DNA from: Neisseria sicca 4320
GTDB lineage: Bacteria > Pseudomonadota > Gammaproteobacteria > Burkholderiales > Neisseriaceae
Length of the DNA: 28,503 nucleotides
Direction of reading: 5' to 3'
Assembly: GCF_000193735.1 (NCBI RefSeq)
Contig: NZ_AEPF01000039.1
Span: 1 to 28,503, forward strand
This document shows, in pieces, positions 22,500 through 28,503 of this stretch. Within the stretch, counting starts at the first letter, position 1. The number at the start of each line of letters is the position of its first letter. Both the position numbers and the translations under genes were made by a program. Below the pieces are notes generated by a model that was given only the letters and a program-made list of their open reading frames with translations, ran no database searches and was not told the DNA's origin.

Positions 22500-23945
22500 T
22501 TGGATTATTCACTTTTAATCGTATTGTTGGCGCTTTTATTGGTTGTATTGTTGTTTGTCCGTTTTAAGCAAAGCGGAACGACACATAAAAAAACAACTAA
22601 GGTTGCCAAATCATCAATACATCATAACAAACCAAATCAAAAAGATGGGGATTCTGTTACTCCGGATTGGATGGATCAGGTCAATCAGTCTGTTTCTGAT
22701 ACTGAACAACAGGATTGGGAGTGGGGTGGAGGCGAGACCTCGGCTTCAACAGCATCAGTATCTGCTCAGGAAGTCGATCCTTTGACTGAATATCAGGTGT
22801 ACAAACAGTTCGGTTATGAAAGCAAGGCTGCGGAGTCTTTAGCCGGGTATCTGAACGGATTAGGCGATGGGGCTCCCGAAAAGCTGGTTCATGAATTAAT
22901 CGGGTTGAGCCTCCGTGTAGGCAATGTCGACATGCTGGCTGATGCGTTGGAAAAACACGGATTGGTTTTGTCCGAGGAGAGTTTGGCTGAATACGTTAAG
23001 GTCGGTTTAATGACTGAGCCGACGCACTTGCGCCTGCGTGTTTTGGCGGAGGAACGTTTGGGATGGAGCTTGCAGGAAATTGAGCGCAAAATTGGTGAAC
23101 CTTCGGGAATAGAAGATTCTTCAGAATCGGATTCAACTTCTTCAGATGATGTTCAGCACACTTCTCCAACTTCTCAAGCTTCAAAACGTTCTTTAATTGT
23201 GTTAGGAAAAAAAGAATTTAATGACATCACACCCGAGGAAATGGGTGCGGTCATTGGATTTGTTAAGCCTGAGCATGGTGCGAAAATTTTGAAGGATAAG
23301 GTTGATTATAAAACGGCAGTACAACAATACAACCGTGCTATTCAAACCTCTCCAAAACCTGCCAGCTTAATTATTGATGCTTTGAAGTTGGACTACCAAA
23401 ATGAAGAAATTGGTCAGTTCGCGCAACATTTATGGAAGCTTTATCACTCACTTGGCCAATATGGCCGCCAAGTGAAAGAACGGATGCTCGGCTGGGGATA
23501 TAGTCTTGGTTACCATGAGCTTTTTGATGATTTGGAAAAGGGACCAAATGAAAATCGTGTAAAAGAAATTGGTTTGGCCAGAGGTTATTTGCAGCCCACT
23601 TCTTTGCAAATGAAGGCGAAATACCGAGATTTGGTACAAAAAGACTCGTCCGTTATCAGCATGAATTCATCACCCGCTGATGAGGCTCTAAAAGAAGTCG
23701 AGTCACTATTGATGTATGGTCAGTTGGATTTGGCTGTTGATACTTTGGAGCAGGCTGTGCTGCAATATCCGCAAGAGTCTCAGTTATATGTCATGTTGTT
23801 TGATCTTTACGAAAGAGTTGAAGACTGGGCACGTTTGGAACAGTTCTTACGTATCTTGCGTGAACGGGTTGTCAGTTTGCCGGAAGAAGTTATTTTGGCT
23901 ATGAGCCGCTTGCTTCAACGCGTAAATCAATATTCAAAAAAATAA
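22500..23945 (+). CDS. Membrane-anchored FimV/TPR-like protein, first gene of the GTPase-roadblock cluster
   Basis: 481 residues from TTG 22500. I favour this start because GGGAGG (22489-22494) sits at ideal distance and the membrane span then begins at once (residues 4-20). ATG 22449 and TTG 22440 are in-frame alternatives. After the span comes a Ser/Thr/Lys-rich linker, then DPLTEYQVYKQFGYESKAAESL (about 91-112), which resembles the FimV 'DPL.EA.VY...G....A...L' repeat. A helical region continues to about 195, then an acidic Ser-rich linker, a helical central domain (about 230-370), and a C-terminal TPR-like domain (about 392-480). This layout suggests an inner-membrane scaffold with a cytoplasmic protein-binding body. 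The gene is not FimV/TspA itself: it has no LysM and is too short. Function is unknown. Its place before a GTPase module suggests it recruits that module to the membrane. Confidence 0.82.
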   Translation: MDYSLLIVLLALLLVVLLFVRFKQSGTTHKKTTKVAKSSIHHNKPNQKDGDSVTPDWMDQVNQSVSDTEQQDWEWGGGETSASTASVSAQEVDPLTEYQVYKQFGYESKAAESLAGYLNGLGDGAPEKLVHELIGLSLRVGNVDMLADALEKHGLVLSEESLAEYVKVGLMTEPTHLRLRVLAEERLGWSLQEIERKIGEPSGIEDSSESDSTSSDDVQHTSPTSQASKRSLIVLGKKEFNDITPEEMGAVIGFVKPEHGAKILKDKVDYKTAVQQYNRAIQTSPKPASLIIDALKLDYQNEEIGQFAQHLWKLYHSLGQYGRQVKERMLGWGYSLGYHELFDDLEKGPNENRVKEIGLARGYLQPTSLQMKAKYRDLVQKDSSVISMNSSPADEALKEVESLLMYGQLDLAVDTLEQAVLQYPQESQLYVMLFDLYERVEDWARLEQFLRILRERVVSLPEEVILAMSRLLQRVNQYSKK

Positions 23946-23972
23946 AATAAAATCATTTAGAGAGTACCATCT

Positions 23973-25067
23973 ATGGACAATCTTTTACCTAAAATTAAAA
24001 CCATACGGGTTATGCTTCGTGATATGAAAGAGCAGCAGGAAGCTGTATTCCGTATGGCTTTCAAAATGCACAATACGACGAATTATCAAATCATCGGTAC
24101 GGATTCTGTTGAAAAGCCGGATTTGGTTCTGGTAGATACAGATACGGCTGACGGCATTGAGACTTGGAAAACGTTGAAAATCGAATATTCCGATATTCCA
24201 GTTGCGATGTTTTGCTCACAAGAACCTTCCGTGGAGACGCCATATCTCCCTAAGCCGGTCAAATTCGATACCTTGTTTCCTGTATTGAGAAGTTTAGCTC
24301 AAGGAGGCAATGTTTTTAATCCTGCTGATAGTGAGACAGCAAAACAAAATACCGAGGGTAATGGTGACGCTGAAGGAGGGCGAAAAGCAACAATCAAACG
24401 GTTTAACCCGAATAAAGGATTGTTGGGAGCATTGAAATTCGCTAGTCAAGGCCATCAGGATATTGCTGTTTTACATGAAAGTAAGCCAGTATTAATAGTT
24501 TTCCCAAGTATTCAGCGTGTTTTGTTGACTGTTAATGCACATGATTTGGAGAGCCTTTGTAAAGACGACAATCTTTCTGTGGTATGTAAAGTAGTACCTG
24601 ACAATCCTCAATGGAAGGAAAAAGCCAAAGTTACCATTATGTCTTGTCTGTGGCAGATGGCTATTTGGACTGCGCAAGGTCGTCTGATTTATCCGATGAC
24701 GCCTCAAACTATTTTTACATTGAAACGTTGGCCCAATCTTACCAGGCTGGCTCCTGTACCTGAATCTATGAGGCTGTCCGCCTTTCTGACTAAAACATCG
24801 GTTAATCTGAATATTCTCTATAAGGTTATGCCGTTGGAGATGCCCGATATATTGAATTATCTTGCAGCTACTTCTGTAACCGGTTTCTTGGCAACGGACA
24901 CTGAATACGCACACAATCAGACCAATGTTTCCGAACAAGTTGATGTAAATAGCAATGTGCCTGATAGTCAGATGGTAAAAGATGCCGAGAAAATTGCAGG
25001 GCCGTCGCAAGAACAACCACGCGGACTGCTGCAACGATTGATGCGTAAGTTATTGGGAAAACGATAA
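23973..25067 (+). CDS. Pseudo-receiver protein with conserved C-terminal domain, in the GTPase-roadblock cluster
   Basis: 364 residues, soluble. Residues 9-112 look like a CheY-type receiver: Asp17 near the end of strand 1, Asp55 in DLVLVDTD at the phosphoacceptor position and Lys94 in YLPKPVKF with the following proline. The usual paired acids of strand 1 (VVDDE) are replaced by MLRD, so phosphorylation is doubtful. A polar linker (about 113-135) leads to a second domain (about 140-300) with TIMSCLWQMAIWTAQGRLI, LKRWPNLTRLAPVPESMRLSA (split here for length) and a helix-rich LNILYKVMPLEMPDILNYLAA. I recall that combination from hypothetical proteins beside COG2229 GTPases in other proteobacteria. 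The last 18 residues are basic and amphipathic. It starts 27 bp after the previous stop and the GTPase follows 12 bp later. Function not established. Confidence 0.82.
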   Translation: MDNLLPKIKTIRVMLRDMKEQQEAVFRMAFKMHNTTNYQIIGTDSVEKPDLVLVDTDTADGIETWKTLKIEYSDIPVAMFCSQEPSVETPYLPKPVKFDTLFPVLRSLAQGGNVFNPADSETAKQNTEGNGDAEGGRKATIKRFNPNKGLLGALKFASQGHQDIAVLHESKPVLIVFPSIQRVLLTVNAHDLESLCKDDNLSVVCKVVPDNPQWKEKAKVTIMSCLWQMAIWTAQGRLIYPMTPQTIFTLKRWPNLTRLAPVPESMRLSAFLTKTSVNLNILYKVMPLEMPDILNYLAATSVTGFLATDTEYAHNQTNVSEQVDVNSNVPDSQMVKDAEKIAGPSQEQPRGLLQRLMRKLLGKR

Positions 25068-25079
25068 GAAGGACATGTA

Positions 25080-25616
25080 ATGAAGGAAAATAAGATTATC
25101 TTTACCGGTCCGGTCGGAGTGGGTAAAACAACAGCTATTTCAGCTTTGTCGGATGAACCTCCTGTACAAACGGACGCATCAGCTTCCGATATGACATTGG
25201 TGCGAAAAGGTTATACTACTGTAGCAATGGATTATGGAGTTATTCATTTGGATGAAGAGGTGAAAGTCCACCTTTATGGTACACCAGGTCAGGAACGCTT
25301 TAATTTTATGTGGGAAATTTTAAGTCAAGGTAGTATGGGTTTGGTTCTGCTTTTAGATAATACCCGTACTAACCCACTAAAAGACTTGCAATTTTTCTTA
25401 GAGGCTTTTCGTGAATTATTGAAAAAAGCCCCGCTGGTTGTCGGTGTTACCAAGATGGATATTCGATCACTGCCAAGCGTTGACGTTTATCAGAAATACT
25501 TGGCTCAAAATAATTTTAATGTGCCGGTATTTGAGATTGATGCTCGAAGAGAAGATGATGTAAAACAATTGGTAAGTGCAATGTTGTTCTCAATCGACCC
25601 GGGTTTAGAGGTATAA
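25080..25616 (+). CDS. Small Ras-like GTPase, COG2229 type
   Basis: A 178-residue single-domain cytosolic GTPase of the bacterial roadblock-associated class (COG2229, related to MglA/SRPRB). G1 is GPVGVGKTT (residues 10-18). G2 is probably within KGYTTVAMDYG, and G3 is LYGTPGQERF (Gly67-Gln71), where the usual Asp-x-x-Gly is GTPG. G4 is TKMD (124-127) and G5 about IDAR (154-157). Gln71 is next to the DTPGQ position, so intrinsic hydrolysis may need an outside residue, as in MglA with the roadblock protein MglB. ATG 25080 has AAGGA six bases upstream. It sits between the pseudo-receiver gene and two roadblock-type genes, the arrangement expected of a GTPase switch with its regulator. Confidence 0.92.
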   Translation: MKENKIIFTGPVGVGKTTAISALSDEPPVQTDASASDMTLVRKGYTTVAMDYGVIHLDEEVKVHLYGTPGQERFNFMWEILSQGSMGLVLLLDNTRTNPLKDLQFFLEAFRELLKKAPLVVGVTKMDIRSLPSVDVYQKYLAQNNFNVPVFEIDARREDDVKQLVSAMLFSIDPGLEV

Positions 25617-25621
25617 AATAA

Positions 25622-26263
25622 ATGGAATCGACTCTTTCTTTACAATCAAATTTATATCCTAAAGTTACACCGGCAGGGGCATATTATGCGGTGACGAGCG
25701 ATACTCCCAGTGCCAGCCGCACTTTGTTATATAGCTTGCTGAAGGCAAGTCCTACAGAGGTTATCAGCAGTGAGAAAATTTTGGCATGGGCAGATACCAG
25801 TGATATCAATACCGCTTTGAATTTGCTGTACCGCCTACAACGCCTTGAGTTTCTGTATGGTGATGAAAATGCCAGTAATGAGGATATACATCTTACTGAC
25901 GAGCAATTGCCTTACTTATTGGAGCAACTTTCAAGCTCAGGAAAGGCATTACTGGCAGATGAGAACGGATTGTATTTTGCAAATGCGAATTTCCATCACG
26001 AGGCTGCCGAAGAGTTGGGGCTTTTGGCCAGTGAAGTAACAAAGATGGACAGTAGCCATCGCCTATTAATCCGTAATAATCTGCATATTAATAATAATGC
26101 ATGGGGTATTTGCGATCCTTCAGGACAAAGTGAGTTGACTTTCTTCCCTTTATATATCGGTAATACCAAGTTGATTTTGGTTATCGGCGGTATGCCTGAT
26201 TTGAACAAGGAAGCATTTGTAACCTTGGTCAAAGTTTTATACCACCGCTATGGAAGCCGTTAA
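25622..26263 (+). CDS. Conserved hypothetical: winged-helix-like plus roadblock-like domain
   Basis: 213 residues, no signal or membrane span. Residues about 30-80 (SRTLLYSLLKASPTEVISS, then LNLLYRLQRLEFLYG) look like a small winged-helix or helical domain. Residues about 103-213 have a roadblock/LC7-like order: ALLADENGLYFANANF as first strand pair, a helix AAEELGLLASEV, then the strands LTFFPLYIGNTKLILVIGG and a final helix FVTLVKVLYHRYG. That would make it a second roadblock partner for the GTPase, five bases upstream. This is a pattern judgement, not a firm family match. Its Shine-Dalgarno (GAGG) lies inside the end of the GTPase gene, so translation is coupled. Confidence 0.8.
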   Translation: MESTLSLQSNLYPKVTPAGAYYAVTSDTPSASRTLLYSLLKASPTEVISSEKILAWADTSDINTALNLLYRLQRLEFLYGDENASNEDIHLTDEQLPYLLEQLSSSGKALLADENGLYFANANFHHEAAEELGLLASEVTKMDSSHRLLIRNNLHINNNAWGICDPSGQSELTFFPLYIGNTKLILVIGGMPDLNKEAFVTLVKVLYHRYGSR

Positions 26264-26302
26264 CACACTATATACCGATTATTATTTTAGAATGGAATAT
26301 GT

Positions 26303-26662
26303 ATGCAACAATTATTGATTTCTGTATTGAGCGATTTGAATAATACCTCTCCTGATATTACTGCTTCAGCCGTTATTTCTATTGACGGTTTGCCTATTGC
26401 AACCATGTTGCCGTCGCATTTAAATGCAGACCGTGTTGGTGCAATGTCAGCAACATTGCTGGCATTGGGTAACCGCTCCGTCCATGAGTTGGCTTGCGGT
26501 GAGCTTGATCAGGTTATGGTGAAAGGGAAGACTGGTTATATTTTGCTGAGTCAGGCAGGAGAAAACGCGGTTTTGGCTTTGATGGCAAAAGAAAGCGGTA
26601 AGCTGGGCTTGATTTTGTTGGATGCCAAGCGTGCCGCGAAGCATATTGCTGAAATTCTATAA
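26303..26662 (+). CDS. Roadblock/LC7 domain protein, MglB-like
   Basis: A 119-residue single roadblock/LC7 domain. The family signature is visible: a first helix ending in a strand ITASAVISIDGLPIATMLP, a helix VGAMSATLLALGNRSVHEL, then strands GELDQVMVKGKTGYILLSQAGENAVLALMAK (given in parts) and a last helix LLDAKRAAKHIAEIL. Such proteins dimerise and act on Ras-like GTPases, as MglB does for MglA. It is the last gene of the cluster, 39 bp after the previous stop, and I see no clear terminator before the tRNA-Asn promoter. A role as GAP or effector of the COG2229 GTPase is inferred from context. Confidence 0.93.
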   Translation: MQQLLISVLSDLNNTSPDITASAVISIDGLPIATMLPSHLNADRVGAMSATLLALGNRSVHELACGELDQVMVKGKTGYILLSQAGENAVLALMAKESGKLGLILLDAKRAAKHIAEIL

Positions 26663-26719
26663 ATTCCAGTATTTATCCGTATTTTAGGAACTTACACCAT
26701 TGTATTCTTTAAAATAGTG

Positions 26720-26748
26720 TTGACATAAGTTACTTATTTCTCTATAAT
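26720..26748 (+). promoter_or_regulatory. Consensus sigma-70 promoter of tRNA-Asn
   Basis: A perfect TTGACA (26720-26725) and perfect TATAAT (26743-26748) are separated by 17 bp. The start of transcription would fall about 4 bp before the tRNA. Confidence 0.9.
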
Positions 26749-26758
26749 CCGAAATCTT

Positions 26759-26834
26759 TCCCCGATAGCTCAGTCGGTAGAGCGACGGACTGTTAATCCG
26801 CAGGTCCCTGGTTCGAGCCCAGGTCGGGGAGCCA
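26759..26834 (+). tRNA. tRNA-Asn (anticodon GTT)
   Basis: The 76-base cloverleaf is complete: acceptor TCCCCGA pairs with TCGGGGA, the D arm is GCTC..GAGC, the anticodon stem CGGA/TCCG encloses CTGTTAA with GTT, and the T arm is CCTGG/CCAGG around TTCGAGC. CCA is encoded. A consensus promoter precedes it and a hairpin terminator follows. Confidence 0.97.
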
Positions 26835-26839
26835 AATAT

Positions 26840-26864
26840 AAAAGCCTGATTATTTCAGGCTTTT
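26840..26864 (+). terminator. Intrinsic terminator after tRNA-Asn
   Basis: AAAAGCCTGA (26840-26849) pairs with TCAGGCTTTT (26855-26864). It begins 5 bp after the encoded CCA. Confidence 0.88.
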
Positions 26865-26876
26865 GCCTTATTCACC

Positions 26877-26910
26877 GAGAGGTCGTCTGAAATATTTCAG
26901 ACGACCTCTC
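26877..26910. repeat. Palindromic DUS pair
   Basis: DUSs at 26880-26891 (+) and 26896-26907 (-) form a near-perfect palindrome with GAG/CTC flanks instead of A/T. No T tract follows, so it may serve mainly in DNA uptake or as a backup terminator. Confidence 0.85.
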
Positions 26911-26982
26911 AGCTTTTATGATGTTTTAAATACGACGCATCCTTATTTATAGAAAACTTTCTCAATCAGGAATACACAGCCT

Positions 26983-27163
26983 GAGACCTTTGCAAAAATA
27001 GTCTGTTAACGAAATTTGACGCATAAAAATGCGCTAAAAAAATTCCAATTGACTAAAACCTTCCTAATATTGAGCAAAAAGTAGGAAAAATCAGAAAGGT
27101 TTTGCATTTTGAAAATGAGATTGAGCATAAAATTTTAGTAACCTATGTTATTGCAAAGGTCTC
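26983..27163. mobile_element. 181-bp MITE-like element with target-site duplication
   Basis: The element begins GAGACCTTTGCAA and ends TTGCAAAGGTCTC, a perfect 13-bp terminal inverted repeat. A 5-bp direct repeat AGCCT flanks it on both sides (26978-26982 and 27164-27168). The interior is AT-rich, non-coding, with a CGCAT/ATGCG hairpin near 27021. The ends recall those of neisserial IS5-family elements such as IS1106, and the length resembles the 183-bp AT-rich repeats reported in meningococcal genomes, both from memory. It has no transposase and would need one supplied in trans. Confidence 0.82.
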
Positions 27164-27168
27164 AGCCT

Positions 27169-27577
27169 AATCCTTGCGTACTTAAGGAGAATGGTGGTTT
27201 AAGAACGTTTAGCGTTTAATTATGATGCTTGTACTGTTTTTACCTGGTTGCTTTTTATTAGATGTGTTCATTTATTAAATACAAGAAAATATATAGGGTA
27301 TAGGATAAATGTGTAGTAGTTTTAAAGCGGTATTAAGGGATACGACCTTAAATAGTTTTTGTGTTTTTTCATCAAACGACATCTTCTATAGGGAAATCCT
27401 CACAAAGCCTCCAGCATTGTTATGTTTCCCGTCTTAATCCTGTTGCTTGGTGAACAAAAAAAGCTACTTGTAAAATTAAATGTTGGTAAATTCAAGGAAA
27501 TCTTGGAAGTATTTTATGTTTGTTTTTAGCAGGCAGAGTTGATGGATGATGAGATGGAAATGAATGAAAAAAGAGTG
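27169..27577. other. AT-rich intergenic region before prmC
   Basis: About 400 bp between the MITE and prmC. I see no plausible gene, RNA or clear promoter. Short ATGs at 27542-27560 are in frame with prmC. Confidence 0.5.
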
Positions 27578-28405
27578 ATGACATTAGATGACTGGATACG
27601 GCAGTCTCCGCTACCGCGCATAGAGGCACGTATGCTTTTGCAAAAGGGAGGAGGTTACAGCCGTGTTCAATTAATAACGCAGGGAGCAGAAGCGATTCCT
27701 GCGGATGTTTTCGCTCGGCTGGATAGTTTGGCGGAGCGTCGTCTGAACGGTGAGCCAATGGCTTATATCATGGGTGGCCGAGAGTTTTATGGTCGTTGGT
27801 TTGAAGTCTGCCCTGATGTTTTGATTCCCCGTCCGGAAACCGAGCATTTGGTTGAAGCGGTTATCGAATATCTCCCGAAAAACGGACGGGTTTGGGATTT
27901 GGGTACCGGTAGCGGGGCGGTTGCTGTTACGGTGGCATTGGAACGGAAGGATGTAGAAGTACGCGCGTCTGATATTAGCAGGCAGGCTTTGGTTGTTGCC
28001 CGTCGAAACGCAGAAAATTTGGGTGCAGCAGTTGAGTTTGCATCAGGATCATGGTTCGATACAGATAAAACGTCGTCTGAAGACAAATATTGTTTTGATG
28101 TTATTGTTTCCAACCCTCCTTATATTGAGGCAGATGACAGCCATTTGAACCAAGGAGATTTGCGTTTTGAGCCTCAAACGGCATTGACCGATTTTGCCGA
28201 CGGCTTGACCTGTATTCGGGAGCTGGCACAGCGTGCGCCTGAATTTTTGAAAGAGGGCGGGTGGTTGCTGTTGGAACATGGATATAACCAAGGCGGGGCA
28301 GTACGGCAGATTTTGTCGGAAAATGGTTTTACAGAGATTAAAACCCGACAGGATTTGGCCGGTTTAGACAGGCTGACTTTGGGTGTCAGACGACATATTG
28401 AATAA
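27578..28405 (+). CDS. prmC: Peptide chain release factor N5-glutamine methyltransferase
   Basis: PrmC (HemK) methylates the glutamine of the GGQ motif in release factors 1 and 2 using S-adenosylmethionine, in the cytosol. With ATG 27578 it is 275 residues, like the E. coli protein. The N-terminal helical domain (about 1-75) is followed by GREFYGRWFEV and LIPRPETEHLVE near residue 95. The SAM-binding block VWDLGTGSGAVAVTVALE starts near 107, and the catalytic NPPYIE motif lies near 180. ATG 27578 (MTLDDWI) matches where the family usually starts. ATGs at 27542, 27554 and 27560 and TTG 27539 are in-frame alternatives, and no ribosome binding site clearly decides. Three DUS-like degenerate copies lie in the coding region. 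Confidence 0.95.
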   Translation: MTLDDWIRQSPLPRIEARMLLQKGGGYSRVQLITQGAEAIPADVFARLDSLAERRLNGEPMAYIMGGREFYGRWFEVCPDVLIPRPETEHLVEAVIEYLPKNGRVWDLGTGSGAVAVTVALERKDVEVRASDISRQALVVARRNAENLGAAVEFASGSWFDTDKTSSEDKYCFDVIVSNPPYIEADDSHLNQGDLRFEPQTALTDFADGLTCIRELAQRAPEFLKEGGWLLLEHGYNQGGAVRQILSENGFTEIKTRQDLAGLDRLTLGVRRHIE

Positions 28406-28478
28406 GCGTTTTGGTAGTTTGAATAATAAAAAACCAAACGTCCAATCCGTACACGCCAATACAATCTGGAATTTAAAA

Positions 28479-28503
28479 AGGTCGTCTAAAACCCCAATTT
28501 TGG
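28479..28503 (+). repeat. Degenerate DUS at the window edge, probable left arm of a terminator
   Basis: AGGTCGTCTAAA, one base off the consensus, is followed by ACCCCAATTTTGG and the window end. The run resembles the left arm and loop of the other inverted-DUS terminators, so the right arm probably lies outside. Confidence 0.5.

Overview
The window comes from a commensal Neisseria, most likely of the N. mucosa / N. sicca / N. macacae group. The DNA uptake sequence seen throughout is the AGGTCGTCTGAA form, which differs from the meningococcal and gonococcal GCCGTCTGAA core and is the published 'mucDUS' dialect. The gene set (pilMNOPQ next to ponA/mrcA and aroK-aroB, a trimeric autotransporter of neisserial type, queF beside an M23 peptidase, a Correia repeat) is also neisserial. 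The species is inference.

Layout. (1) 2-724: C-terminal end of a YadA-like trimeric autotransporter adhesin cut by the window edge, closed by an inverted-DUS terminator. (2) 924-3534: an uncharacterised neisserial protein (-) divergent from an M23 peptidoglycan endopeptidase (+). (3) 3568-4055: two DUS terminators around a 107-bp Correia element. (4) 4094-5327 (-): queF and yhhQ, an operon for queuosine precursor reduction and uptake, headed by a probable preQ1-I riboswitch that would cover the queF ribosome binding site. (5) 5839-7832 (+): an EmrR/MprA-like MarR regulator and a NodT-type outer-membrane efflux lipoprotein with no pump genes after them. A 600-bp gene-poor, AT-rich stretch follows, with a Fur-box-like site and an unassigned terminator. 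(6) 8517-10917 (-): mrcA (PBP1A), broken by one extra base in an A6 run. (7) 11064-16203 (+): the type IV pilus assembly operon pilMNOPQ. (8) 16642-18453 (+): aroK and aroB of the shikimate pathway. (9) 18550-20876 (-): argC and an exported L,D-transpeptidase. (10) 21002-22348 (+): rlmD. (11) 22500-26662 (+): five colinear genes comprising a membrane-anchored FimV/TPR-like protein, a pseudo-receiver protein, a COG2229-type small GTPase, a winged-helix/roadblock-like protein and a roadblock/LC7 protein. This GTPase-roadblock module is the least understood system here. (12) 26759-26834: tRNA-Asn with a consensus promoter. (13) 26983-27163: a 181-bp MITE-like element with 13-bp inverted ends and a 5-bp target duplication. 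(14) 27578-28405: prmC.

The window is mostly core chromosome: cell wall (M23 peptidase, PBP1A, L,D-transpeptidase), type IV pili, aromatic and arginine biosynthesis, RNA and translation modification (QueF/YhhQ, RlmD, PrmC). Paired DUSs serve as many of the terminators. The main oddities are the broken mrcA, the pump-less efflux pair, the preQ1 leader, the C8 tract in yhhQ, the MITE and the GTPase module.
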